Origin: Sorex araneus
Lineage: Eukaryota; Chordata; Mammalia; Eulipotyphla; Soricidae
NCBI RefSeq assembly: GCF_027595985.1
Contig: NC_073306.1
Coordinates: 78,201,977-78,265,976 of the forward strand
Direction: 5' to 3'
Length of the DNA: 64,000 bases
The stretch's first letter is position 1. The number at the start of each line of letters is the position of its first letter. Positions 22,200-32,750 of this stretch are shown here, piece after piece. The notes beneath the pieces were generated by a model, which worked only from the letters and a program-made list of their open reading frames with translations, did not search any database and was not told the origin of the DNA. The position numbers and the translations under genes were made by a program.

Positions 22200-22910
22200 T
22201 TACTTCACCAACTACTTGTTGACACAAGTCTTCTTCAAAGCTTATACTGAATCATTCTTGAATCAAATATGCAGCCAGAAACACTATCATATATTTTATA
22301 ATTTAAGTAGCATATATAACAACCAAGTAACATTTCTTCTGAATTTCCTCTTTGAGCTAGAATAAATTTTGCCTGTGACTGCTAATTTCAGAAAGACTTA
22401 CCAAAACTATACCTTTTCAGATTATAGGGCGCTTTTGAGATGAAGGATTTGTATAGTTAAGTGCAATTACCTGGGACAAATCTGAGCAACTCCAAGGGTA
22501 ATCCAAACACCCTTGGAATTCATGTCTTCAGTGGCCTTTGAGCCTGAAGTTCAGGGAATGCAAGATTCGGTCCTACAGGCTTCCTGGAAGTCTCATCAAT
22601 GCTCAAAACACTTCTCACTCCTGTACAAGGCCCTGAAGAGAGCAGGGTGGAAAGAAGGAACCACCTTCACACCACTCACAGCCTACTGGCACTGGAGGAA
22701 CAGGTCAGCAGCTGCACTGACTTTTGTAGCCACTAGAGGCAATCTGATAGCAGTTTCTACATGAATGGCAAAGTACTGCTAGTTAAGTTTTGTTTTGTTT
22801 CTAAAATTTTTCATTTATATTTTTTCTTTAATTATTTTCCACTTCCCCTTGACTGTTATTGCAGTTGTGATGATCTTTAAAGTGATAATACAATGTTTCT
22901 CCAATTAAAG
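22200..22910. other. Unassigned sequence
   Basis: No gene was recognised. The open frame at 22,513-22,764 has no motif. Confidence 0.3.
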
Positions 22911-22921
22911 AAGTACCAAGG

Positions 22922-23599
22922 ATAGAAAATTCTGACCTTGCACCAGGCTGTCTTTACCAGGGCAACTCCGAGGGGGATGGGTTGTGTTTCTCTCCCTGCT
23001 CCAGCAGAATTCCTCAGCCAAAAACCTCCAGAACTCAACCAAAGCCTTGCTCAAGGCTGCTCTCCGCAAACTTGGACGAGCCTCACCCACAAGGGAACCT
23101 GCAGAAGAACCCAGGTATGCAGGCCCCATGACTGAAATCTCCAAACTTACTCGGAGTGGAACTGGGCCTCATCCCCCCAGCTCCAAAGCTTTCCAGGAGC
23201 TTGGCAGTCACATCCACAAACTAGCCCTGTTGCCCTATAATCTCATCAACGGCCAAGAGCCAGAGACTGAAACAAAGCTCCCAGAAGAAAACAACATATG
23301 CCTTATCCATGAGTGAATCTGCTCTATAATCATATCCTTAATTTTAGAATTCCTGGACCTCTCATACTCATAACCACTGATGTACCAAGAGTAGCACACA
23401 TTTGTTTGAGTAACAACATGTCTGTAATCTCATACAGGGACTTAATGGCACCAGGATAAAATACAACAATCTTCATGCACTTTCCTATAATGGTGATGGG
23501 AAGGTGCATGGTGGTGGGTTTGGTGTTTGAATACTAAATGTAATGAATTATTGTCAACAACTTTATATAAATTAAATAACTAAATAACATAAAATTTAA
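22922..23599 (+). mobile_element. GC-headed retroposon with L1-like tail, complete
   Basis: A 678-bp unit is flanked by the perfect 11-bp duplication aagtaccaagg (22,911-22,921 and 23,600-23,610). The 5' half is GC-rich (cagccaaaaacctccagaac, tggacgagcctcacccacaa). The 3' half is AT-rich and ends in a ggtgatgggaaggtgcatgg tract, tgtttgaatactaaatgtaa and an A-rich terminus, a layout like the local L1 3' UTR. Its 65-110 codon frames have no homology I know. Mobilisation by L1 in trans is inferred. Confidence 0.85.
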
Positions 23600-23656
23600 A
23601 AAGTACCAAGGGGTGCATTCTCTGCCTCACACATCATGGCCTGTGAGTGATGTGTG

Positions 23657-23788
23657 GTCTCTCTCTCTCCCTCTCTCTCTCTCTTTCTCTCTCTCCTCTC
23701 TCTCTCCTCTCTCTCTCCCTCTCTCTCTTTCTCTCTCTCCTCTCTCTCTCTCTTTTTCTCTCCATCCCTCCCTCCCTCCCTCCCTCTC
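23657..23788 (+). repeat. (CT)n / (CCCT)n microsatellite
   Basis: A pyrimidine tract with interruptions. The Ser/Leu and Arg/Glu open frames on the two strands are artefacts. Confidence 0.95.
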
Positions 23789-23849
23789 TATACATTTTTC
23801 TAAATAGAACTATTTTCCTTGCCCCCAAATCAGGCATCACACAACATCA

Positions 23850-23911
23850 TTTTTGTTTTTGTTTTTGTTTTTTTACTTTTTGGGTCACACCCAGTGATGC
23901 TCAAGGGTTAC
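23850..23911 (-). mobile_element. SOR-type SINE, poly(A) class, truncated
   Basis: The T-rich tail and tttttgggtcacacccagtg are followed by only about 20 further SINE bases, then break. Confidence 0.8.
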
Positions 23912-23984
23912 AAAAGTCCATTGTCTATTTTTATGACATGCTGATATACAAAAAAAATCCAGTAGAAACATATTAAAAATAACA

Positions 23985-24640
23985 CATAATGACAATGAAG
24001 TGGCAGTCAGGCTACAAAATTGCATACTTGCATTTCTATATACAAATAATATGCCAGCAGTAAAAGAAATAAGGAGAATAATACCACTGAAAATTGCAAT
24101 AAAATATTACATGGCTTTGAATAAAGTTAACAAAAAAGTACACAGAGAATTATACATTGTTGAAAAATAAAGGCATAAAATATGGACTGACATTCTTTCT
24201 GTGCTTGAAATTAGAAAAATTGTTAATACAGCACTTATTAAAACAGTATACAGATTTATTATAATTTCTATCAAAATTTAAATGGAATTTTATGCAAATA
24301 TTTTTAAGTCAAAAAGTTTATTTGAGTGTTACAGCTCTTTTAGAATTTGTCTAGCAGGCTTTCTGGTCTCCACCGGAAAGCCCCCACCTACAAAAAAAAA
24401 AAAAAGTTTATTTGAAATTCCAAAGGATCCCAAATAGAAAAAACATTTCTGAGACAAAAAGAATAAAAGTACTAATCTAAAAGGTAGACACACATATATT
24501 CATTGCAGTATTTTTTATAGTAAACTCAGAACTGGAAACAGCCCATGTCCTCATCAACAGATTAAGGATTATAGAGGCTATGACACAACATCAGTACACA
24601 CCGAAATACTCAGCTATAAAAAGAATAAAACTCTGCCATT
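23985..24640 (+). mobile_element. Ancient L1 ORF2 fragment (left part)
   Basis: Degraded ORF2 sequence runs from the C-terminal RT region (tggcagtcaggctacaaaat) to the end region (attcattgcagtattttt). It is interrupted by a small retrocopy (24,326-24,400) and then by the full-length L1 at 24,657. Its continuation is at 31,377-31,640. Confidence 0.75.
24326..24400 (+). mobile_element. 75-bp poly(A) retrocopy of unknown small transcript
   Basis: About 66 bp plus a poly(A) run are flanked by the perfect 15-bp duplication aaaaagtttatttga (24,311-24,325 and 24,401-24,415). It contains a strong hairpin: the stem ggctttc pairs with ggaaagcc across a short loop. ACA follows shortly before the As. 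The layout recalls the 3' hairpin of an H/ACA snoRNA, but I cannot name the parent, and an mRNA 3' end is also possible. Confidence 0.6.
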
Positions 24641-24656
24641 TAAAACAACATAGATA

Positions 24657-24837
24657 GCTTTTTTTTTCAGGTTAGTGGACTGAACGGGCGCCATCCCATC
24701 TGCGCCTGCACCTCCCCACCACCCCCGCCCCCCGCCGTCTTCCTCAGACCCTGGCTCCACCCTTTCTGAGCAACGCCCACCTAGACCCTCATCACCTTCC
24801 AGCGCCGGCCCACTGGTCCGCTCCCTTTTTCAGCAAT
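24657..24837 (+). promoter_or_regulatory. L1 5' UTR, internal promoter region
   Basis: GC-rich sequence starting near caggttagtggactgaacgg and containing gcgccatcccatctgcgcct precedes the ORF1 ATG. In L1s this region carries an internal promoter. At 181 bp it is short, and no tandem monomers are seen. Confidence 0.6.
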
Positions 24838-25788
24838 ATGAAGAAACAACGCAAATCCCTGCCACAAGGGGAGGATGAAGAAAAGAGTCTTGATGCATCA
24901 GTAGACCTTACCTACAAACTGGATCTCTCCGATAAAGAATTCAGAGGTGAAATCCTCAAGATGTTCAATCAACTCAATCGAAAGTTTGACAAGGTATTTG
25001 TTACATTAAAGGAGGACCTCACAGAAACGATACCACAGGCAGCTGAGAAATTATGGGAAGAAATGAGAACAGAAAGAAAAAACCTACAGAAGGAAATGTC
25101 ACAAATCAAGGATTCGGTAGATGAATTAAAAAACTCAGTGGGTGCCCTCAACAATAGAATGACTGCAGCAGAGGACAGAATCAGTGAGCTTGAAGATCAG
25201 CTCCAGGCAGCCTACAGGCAACAACAATCAATGGGGAGAGACCTCAAAATAGCTCTAGGGAGAATTAGAATCCTAGGGGATGAATTCAAGAGGAACAACA
25301 TTAGAATCATTGGACTACCAGAAGGACAGGGAACCAACCCCAATGAAAAAGCCACAGTCAAAAAAATCATTGCTGAAAAGTTCCCAGAGCTGGATAATGC
25401 AGACATCCAGATTCAAGGAGCCAGAAGGGTACCAGCTAAAAGAGACCCTAACAGAAAAACTCCAAGACATATCATAGTTAGGATGATGGACGTAACAGAT
25501 AGAGACACATTACTGCAAGCCGCAGGGTCGAAGAAGGAAATCACATACAATGGAGCACCCCTTAGGTTCACAGCAGACCTATCGGAGGAAACCCTTCAAG
25601 CTCAAAGGCAGTGGTGGGATATAGTGAAAAAACTCAATGAAATGAATGCCTCACCAAGAATACTTTATCCGGCCAAACTCTCATTCAAACTCAAAGGAAT
25701 TATACACTATTTTGTGGATAAACAACAACTCAGGAACTTCATAGACTCTAAACCAAACTTAAAAGAAGGTCTAAAGGGGCTACTATAA
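24838..25788 (+). CDS. L1 ORF1 protein, intact
   Basis: An uninterrupted 316-codon frame encodes the L1 RNA-binding protein that coats L1 RNA in cytoplasmic ribonucleoprotein particles. Residues about 50-150 are heptad-rich with many Leu/Glu/Lys (coiled coil for trimerisation). Residues 153-245 form the RRM, with RNP2-like [10 protein letters not shown] (153-162) and RNP1-like [10 protein letters not shown] (210-219). Residues about 246-312 are the C-terminal domain ([14 protein letters not shown], 274-287). It is slightly shorter than human ORF1p (338 aa), mainly at the N-terminus. The start is the first ATG after the UTR. ORF2 follows after 43 bp. Intact coding does not show expression. Confidence 0.93.
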   Translation: MKKQRKSLPQGEDEEKSLDASVDLTYKLDLSDKEFRGEILKMFNQLNRKFDKVFVTLKEDLTETIPQAAEKLWEEMRTERKNLQKEMSQIKDSVDELKNSVGALNNRMTAAEDRISELEDQLQAAYRQQQSMGRDLKIALGRIRILGDEFKRNNIRIIGLPEGQGTNPNEKATVKKIIAEKFPELDNADIQIQGARRVPAKRDPNRKTPRHIIVRMMDVTDRDTLLQAAGSKKEITYNGAPLRFTADLSEETLQAQRQWWDIVKKLNEMNASPRILYPAKLSFKLKGIIHYFVDKQQLRNFIDSKPNLKEGLKGLL

Positions 25789-25831
25789 GACAAGAAAACC
25801 CCCTATAAGCACAACAAACATTTACAGAGAG

Positions 25832-27196
25832 ATGACACAAAACCCTATGACAATAATCTCTCTCAATGTCAATGGTCTTAATTCACCAATTAAGAGACAC
25901 AGACTGGCAAAATGGATTCAGAGACTCAACCCAACATTCTGCTGCCTGCAAGAAACACATCTGAATAGCCAGAACAAACACAGACTCAAAGTCAAAGGAT
26001 GGAAAACAATTCTGCAAGCAAACAACTCCCTCAAAAAAGCTGGGGTGGCTTTACTAGTATCAGACAACATAGACTTCAGGTTGAAAAAGATTAGAAGGGA
26101 TAGTGAAGGCCACTTTTTATTAATCAAGGGATATGTACAGCAGGAAGAAATCACACTCCTAAATGTGTATGCATCCAATGAGGGGCCAGCTAAATACCTA
26201 CAACAGCTGCTAACAGACCATAAGAAGGACATTGTGGAACACACAATAGTAGTTGGAAACTTCAACACTGCCCTATCACCTTTGGACAGATCAAGAAGAT
26301 TAAAACTCACTAAGGAAATAATGGCTTTGAAGGAAGAAATAGAAGAGAGAGGGCTAATAGATCTATACAGGGCTCTATATCCAAAAAAAAGGGAATACAC
26401 ATTCTTTTCCAGTGCATATGGAACATTTTCCAGAATAGACCATGCGCTGGGCCACGCAACATACCTCAACAGAATCAACAAAATAGACATTGTACCAGTT
26501 ATTTTTTCAGACCATGATGCACTGAAAATAGAAGTTAATCATGGACAGATGCAGAAAAATAAATCAAACACCTGGAAATTAAATAGCTCGATGTTGAACA
26601 ATGAGTGGGTCAGGAAGGAAATCAAGGAGGAAATCAAAAGGTACCTGGAAACAAATGAGAATGAAGACACGAGCTACCAGAACCTGTGGGACGCACCTAA
26701 AGCCGTTTTAAGGGGAAAATTTATAGCTCTGCAAGCATATCTCAGGAAGGGAGAAAGGGCCCGCATAAATAACTTGATTTCACAGCTCAAGACCTTAGAA
26801 AAGGACCAACAAAAGGAGTCCAAACCAGGCAGAAGGAAAGAGATAATAAAACTTAGAGCAGAAATTAACGACATGGAAACCCAAAAGACAATCCAGAAGA
26901 TCAATGAAACCAAGAGCTGGTTCTTTGAGAAAATAAATAAGATTGATAAACCACTAGCAAGATGCACAAAGAAAGAGAGAGACAGAACACTTATAAGTCG
27001 AATCAGAAATGAAAAGGGGGACATCGCAACAGAAACCAATGAAATTCAAAAGATCATCAGAGACTACTTTAAAAATCTGTATGCCACGAAACAAGAGAAC
27101 CTAGAAGAAATGGATAAATTCCTGGATTCCTATAACCTCCCAAGGCTGAACCAAGAAGACCTGGAGTTCCTGAATAGTAGGAAATTGAAACGGTAA
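25832..27196 (+). pseudogene. L1 ORF2 part 1: endonuclease and N-terminal linker
   Basis: A 454-codon frame starts at ATG 25,832. Endonuclease motifs are present: SLNVNGLNS (10-18), LQETHL (39-44) and SDHDAL near 230. The usual GDFNT motif reads GNFNT, with codon 143 being AAC (26,258-26,260). This changes the conserved catalytic aspartate (human D145) to asparagine. The frame ends early at TAA 27,194-27,196, because it slips by one base near 27,175-27,185 relative to the next part, a small deletion. ORF2p would nick target DNA and reverse-transcribe L1 RNA; this copy is doubly disabled. Confidence 0.93.
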
Positions 27197-28563
27197 TCAA
27201 AAGTCTTCCCAAAAACAAAAGCCCAGGCCCAGACAGATTCACTAGCGAATTCTTCCAAACATTTAAAGAGGACCTATTGCCAGTTCTACTCAAGCTTTTC
27301 CAGGAAATTGAAGAAACAGAAACCCTCCCAAACAGTTTCTATGAGGTTCACATCTCCCTAATACCAAAAGTAAACAAAGACACCACAAAAAAAGAAAACT
27401 ACAGGCCAATATCCCTGATGAACACAGATGCGAAGATTCTCAACAAAATATTAGCAAACAGAATTCAACAACTCATCAAAAAGATCATACACCACGACCA
27501 AGTGGGATTCATCCCAGGGATGCAAGGATGGTTTACCATTTGGAAATCAATCAACATAATCCATCATATCAACAAAAGAAAAGATAAAAATCATATAATC
27601 ATATCAATAGATGCAGAGAAAGCATTTGACAAGATCCAGCACGCGTTTATGATGAAAACTCTCACCAAAATGGGTATAGAAGGGACCTTCCTCAATATAG
27701 TCAAAGCCATCTACCACAAGCCTATGGCAAGCATCATCCTCAATGGGGAAAAACTAAGACCCTTCCCTCTGAGAACAGGGACAAGACAAGGATGCCCACT
27801 CTCTCCTCTTCTGTTCAATATAGTACTGGAAGTACTTGCAACAGCGATTAGGCAAGAAAAAGATATTAAGGGCATTCAGGTAGGAAAGGAAGAAATCAAG
27901 CTCTCACTATTCGCTGATGATATGATATTATACTTAGAAAACCCTAAAACCTCTACCAAGAAACTCCTAGAAACAATAGACTCATATAGTAAAGTTGCAG
28001 GCTATAAAATCAACACCCAAAAGTCCATGGCTTTCTTATATGCAAATAGTGAGAGAGAACAAAGCGACATGATAAAAGCTATCCCATTCACAATTGTGCA
28101 TCAAAAAATAAAATACCTCAGAATCAGCTTAACTAAGGAGGTAAAGGACTTGTATAATGAAAACTACAAAATGCTACTTCAGGAAATAAAAGAAGACACG
28201 AGGAAATGGAAAAATATCCCCTGCTCATAGATTGGAAGAATTAATATTGTCAAAATGGCAATTCTCCCCAAAGCATTGTACAAATTCATTGCAATCCCTA
28301 TAGGAATACCCTTGTCATTCTTCAAAGAAATGGAGCAAGCGGTCCTGAAATTCATATGGAACAATAAACCCACACGAATAGCTAAAGCAATTCTTGGGAA
28401 AAAGAAAATGGGAGGAATCAACCTCCCCAACTTCCAACTCTACTACAAAGCGGTAGTCATTAAAACAGCTTGGTACTGGAACAAAGGCAGAGCGGCAGAC
28501 CAATGGAACAGGGTTGAATACTCTGACACATCCCCCCCAAATATATTACCATCTACTCTTTGA
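27181..28563 (+). pseudogene. L1 ORF2 part 2: reverse transcriptase and thumb
   Basis: Reading continues one frame over. RT motifs include [38 protein letters not shown] and the catalytic FADD (27,910-27,921). A Trp codon in the conserved NIPCSW motif has become TAG (28,228-28,230). The frame then stays open to 28,563, where a run of Cs near 28,531-28,538 marks another frameshift. The catalytic Asp pair is preserved, but the protein is cut in pieces. Confidence 0.93.
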
Positions 28564-29270
28564 TAAGGGAGCAAGAAAGGTGAAGTGGAGCAAGGAAAGC
28601 ATGTTTAACAAATTGTGCTGGCAAAACTGGACAGCTACATGCAAAAAAATGGGCTTAGACGTCCACCTATCACCATGTACAAAAGTCAGATAAAAATGGA
28701 TTAAAGACCTCAACATCAGACCAGAATCCCTAAGGTACATTGAAGACAAGGTCGGCAAAACCCTCCACGACATTGAAGCCAAAGGTATCTTCAAAGCTGA
28801 CACGCCACTGGCCAAGCAAGTGAAAACAGAGATAAATAAATGGGACTATCTCAAACTAAGAAGCTTCTGCACCTCAAGAGAAACATTGACCAAAGTACAA
28901 AGACAATCTACAGAATGGGAAAGGATATTTACGCAGTACCCATCCGATAAAAGGTTGATAACAAGGATATACAATGCACTGGTTGAACTCCACAAGAAGA
29001 AAACTGCCAATCCGATCAAAAAATGGGGTGATGAAATGAACAGAAACTTTCCTAAAGAAGAAATCCGAATGGCTCAGAAGCACATGAGAAAATGTTCCAC
29101 ATCACTAATCATCAGGGAAATGCAGATCAAAACAACCATGAGATATCATCTCACACCACAGAGACTGGCCCACATCCCAAAAAACAAAACAACCGATGTT
29201 GGCGTGGATGCAGAGAGAAAGGGACTCTTCTTCACTGCTGGTGGGAATGCCGACTGGTTCAGCCCTTTTG
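28544..29270 (+). pseudogene. L1 ORF2 part 3: C-terminal domain, interrupted
   Basis: The frame resumes (KGARKVKWSKESMFNKLCWQ), meets a stop at 28,691-28,693 and goes on through KVGKTLHDIE to the zinc-knuckle-like region near 29,190-29,265. There another one-base shift occurs. The inverted L1 tail inserted at 29,271 ends it. Confidence 0.9.
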
Positions 29271-30475
29271 TTTTGTTTTGTTTTGTTTTTAAATTTATTT
29301 ATTTTTAATTAGAGAATCACCGTGAGGGTACAGTTACAGATTTATACACTTTTGTGCTTATACTTCCCTCATACAAAGTTTGGAACCCATCCCTTCACCA
29401 GTGCCCATTCTCCACCACCCGTAAACCCAGTGTCCCTCCCACCCTCCCCAATCCCATCTCCCCCCCACCCCACCCTGCCACTGTGGCAAGGCATTCCCTT
29501 CTGTTTTCTCTCTCTAATTAGCTGTTGTGGTTTGCAATAAAGGTGTTGAGTGGCCGCTGTGCTCAGTCTCTAGCCCTCATTCAGCCCGCAACTCCCTTCC
29601 CCCACATGGCCTTCGACTACAATGTAGTTGGTGATCGCTTCTCTGAGTTGACCTTTCCCCGGAACGTGAGGCCAGCCTCGAAGCCATGGAGTCAACCTCC
29701 TGGTACTTATTTCTACAGTTCTTGGGTGTTAGTCTCCCACTCTGTTATTCTATATACCATAGATGAGTGCAATCTTTCTATGTCTGTCTCTCTCTTTCTG
29801 ACTCATTTCACTCAGCATGAAACTTTTCATGCCCATCCACTTGACTACAAAATTCTTGACCTCCTTTTTTCTAACAGCTGCATAGTATTCCATTGTATAG
29901 ATGTACCAAAGTTTCCTCAACCAGTCATCCGTTCTGGGGCATTCGGGTTTTTTCCAGATTCTGGCTATTGTAAACAGTGCTGCGATGAACATACATGTGC
30001 AGATGTTGTTTCGATTGTACTTTTTTGCCTCTCTGGGATATATTCCCAGCAGTGGTATTGCTGGGTCAAATGGGAATTCAATATCTAATTTTTTGAGAGT
30101 CGTCCAAATTGTTTTCCAGAAGGGCTGAACCAGTCGGCATTCCCACCAGCAGTGAAGAAGGGTCCCTTTCTCCCCACATCCTCTCCAACAGTGGTTGCTT
30201 TTGTTCTTTTGGATGTGTGCTAGTCTCTGTGGTGTGAGGTGGTATCTCAAAGTTGTTTTGATCTGCATCTCTCTGATGATTAGTGATGCAGAACACTTTT
30301 TCATGTGCCTTTTGGCCATTCGTATTTCTTCCTTGGTAAAGTTTCTGTTCATTTCTTCGCCCCATTTTTTGATGGGGTTGGATGTTTTCTTCTTGTAGAG
30401 TTCAACCAGTGCTTTATATACCATTGATATCAACCCCTTATCTGATGGGTATTGTGTAAATATCCTTTCCCATTC
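29271..30475 (-). mobile_element. Nested 5'-truncated L1, inverted
   Basis: This 1,205-bp minus-strand L1 end is inserted in the older L1's ORF2. The 15-bp target duplication ggttcagcccttttg is perfect (29,256-29,270 and 30,476-30,490). The T-rich left end is its poly(A) tail. The right end starts within ORF2 ([13 protein letters not shown] on the minus strand). It is younger than its host L1 by position and by its uninterrupted frame. Confidence 0.96.
29750..30433 (-). pseudogene. L1 ORF2 C-terminal segment of the nested copy
   Basis: An uninterrupted 227-codon reading from an internal Met, and also open upstream to the insertion edge at 30,475. It contains the Cys/His-rich [19 protein letters not shown] block and the ending [17 protein letters not shown]. 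Endonuclease and RT are missing through 5' truncation, so it is a non-functional part of ORF2. Confidence 0.9.
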
Positions 30476-30490
30476 GGTTCAGCCCTTTTG

Positions 30491-30858
30491 GAAAATAAAT
30501 ATGGACGATTCTCAAAAAATTAGAAATTGAGTTTCCATTTGACCCAGCAATACCACTCCTGGGAATATATCTCGGAGAGGCAAAAAGGTATAGGAGAGAT
30601 GGCATATGTATTTCTATGTTCATTGCAGCACTGTTTACAATAGCCAGAATCTGGAAAAAAACAGAGTGCCCCCAAACAGATGACTGGTTAAAGAAACTCT
30701 GGTACATCTACACAATGGAATACTATGTAGCCGTCAGAAAACATGAAGTCATGAAATTTGCATATAAATGGATCAACATGGAAAGTATCATGTTGAGTGA
30801 AATGAGTCAGAAAGAAAGAGACAGACATAGAAAGATTGCACTCATATGTGGAATATAA
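30491..30858 (+). pseudogene. L1 ORF2 part 4: last residues of the host L1
   Basis: Reading resumes after the nested insertion ([17 protein letters not shown], then [19 protein letters not shown]). It ends at the natural stop TAA 30,856-30,858. A shift near 30,500-30,610 separates it from the earlier block. Confidence 0.9.
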
Positions 30859-31360
30859 TGTAACTAAGAAGTACAAGTTGGCAACGATGCAACTTCTGGC
30901 AGATATCTCTCTGGACTTAGTTACTAAAATACTAAAATACAGAAACCCAAAACCGAGAGGCCGCTACGTGTGGTCACTCGACCTCATACCTGTTCATCCT
31001 CAGCAATGGAAAATAAATTATCTAATGCTTCCTTTTCAGCAGGTCTAACTTTAGGGGAGAGAGTCTCTAAACAATAATAGTGAGTTTTGTTGAAATATTG
31101 AATGCAATCAAAGTGAAAGTAAATTGAAATTTATTAGTTACACAGGCGGGGGGGGGGCTTAGTGTGGGGGGGCTAGGGACGTGGGGGGGTTAGGGGTGTG
31201 GGGGTGCGGGGTGGAGCTATAATGGGATTCTTGGTGGTGGATTATGTGCACTGGTGAAGGGATGGGTATTCGAGCATTGTATAACTGAGACTTAAACCTG
31301 AAAACTTTGTAACTTTCCACATGGTGACTCAATAAAAATTTTAAAAAAAATAAAAATAAA
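30859..31360 (+). other. L1 3' UTR with G-rich tract
   Basis: It holds a G-rich tract (31,146-31,215), the ggtgaagggatgggtattcg and gtaactttccacatggtgac blocks common to L1 tails here, and an AATAAA-containing A-rich end. Confidence 0.85.
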
Positions 31361-31376
31361 TAAAACAACATAGATA

Positions 31377-31640
31377 TACTTAGAATGACATTTGTTGATT
31401 TTAGATAAAGATGGAGAAAGATAAATAACATGTAATTTTATTCATAACTGGCATTTTGAGAAAAAAATATGAACTAAACAAAAGAAAAATGAACTGTTGG
31501 GTTATATGGCTAATCAGTGGTTCCCAAAAGGGAAAAGAAAAAGGGTGGTAAGCTGGGACAAAAGTAATTAGGGAATGGTGAAGAATAGACCAGGACTTCC
31601 AATGGTGAACCTAGGATAGTATTCTGCTTTTTAATAATGC
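31377..31640 (+). mobile_element. Ancient L1 fragment (right part)
   Basis: Continuation of the old L1 split at 24,656. A gatggagaaagataaataac block (end of ORF2) is followed by a ggttcccaaaagggaaaaga 3'-UTR-like stretch. Confidence 0.6.
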
Positions 31641-31974
31641 ACACCTGCTATAATTCAAATTAGAATACAAATTATAATTATAATGTTATAATACAAATTA
31701 ATACAGCTTTAAAAATATTAACAATGTAGTAGAGAGGATCATTTCACAATGAGAAATGCTTTAACTCATGAAAAGAATGCATGATTTCTAATGTTTTATA
31801 CATATAATTATCAAAAATAGTCAACAAACTTTGAATGGTTGAAATCATGTCAACTCTTTGTAAAGGATGAAAATTAAAATTATTTTATAGATGATATTTA
31901 AATCATGAGAGAAGACATGCTAATAGCTATACTGATAAATTAATCTGAAAATCAAAATTACAAGGAAACTTGGG

Positions 31975-32125
31975 AGAGCAGAAAAATAGTACAGTGGGTA
32001 GGGTATTTGCCTGGTACTCAATCAACCTCATTTGTTCTACATCTGGCTTCATTTGTGATTCTTCTGAGACCTGCCAATTGTGATCCCTAAGCACAGAGCC
32101 AAGAGCTAAAAGTAAGAATGATAAC
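31975..32125 (+). mobile_element. Degraded SOR-like SINE
   Basis: The head-like word agtacagtgggtagggtatt and body word ccctaagcacagagccaaga are recognisable. Confidence 0.6.
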
Positions 32126-32734
32126 CACCGGGAATGCCCCCACCCAAGAAAAGTAACTAGAAAAAATAGTCATATATCTTAAATAACTCATAGTCAAGAG
32201 AAGTAACAAGGAGAACTGAAAACTATTTCAAACTTTTCTTTATCTAGCAAATAATATGTGCTATCTTAATTTGGGTAACCATGTCTAGGGTTATCTCCTT
32301 TCTTTAAATTGAAACCATGGAACATATTTCTGTTCAGTTGAAAAAAAATTCAGCATGATACTTTCACATATTTCCTATTTTGTAAAAAGATATTCTGAGA
32401 GATCAGGGTTGAATGTACATTTGTTCAATGTTAAGAACTTTCCACTCTGTCTCAAATGAGTTCTCACTGGCTAGACGTTAAGTTTAATTTTTTAGTAACT
32501 ATAGAAAAAATACAGATCTGATCATTTTATTTCACCATTGGACCATGAATGTCAGCTGCTTAAGGAAATAAAATGTCTCTTTAATGTAATTTTTCTCTGT
32601 GCCTAATTACAAACTTTTATGTGTAAGGACAAATTATAGTCAAAATATTTTATCAACCTGATATATTAAGCATTTGTTTTTCATCATTGGAATAATTTTT
32701 AGTTTAAAAAATATTAGCCAAAAGAACATTTTTC
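32126..32734. other. Unassigned AT-rich sequence
   Basis: Nothing recognised. Confidence 0.3.
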
Positions 32735-32750
32735 AAAAAGCTCTTGCTTA

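Larger units (their letters stand above)
24657..31360 (+). mobile_element. Near full-length L1 retrotransposon
   Basis: A plus-strand L1 is flanked by the perfect 16-bp duplication taaaacaacatagata (24,641-24,656 and 31,361-31,376). Order: short GC-rich 5' UTR (24,657-24,837), intact ORF1, ORF2 with several lesions, 3' UTR with a G-rich tract, AATAAA-rich tail. Without the nested minus-strand insertion (29,271-30,475 plus one 15-bp duplication) it is about 5.5 kb. The 5' UTR is short for a mammalian L1 and may be slightly truncated. The element cannot move by itself because ORF2 is broken, but it belongs to a fairly young family. Confidence 0.95.

Noticed and set aside
23613-23840. Arg/Glu-rich small protein
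   Set aside because: Both strands are open only because of the CT repeat.
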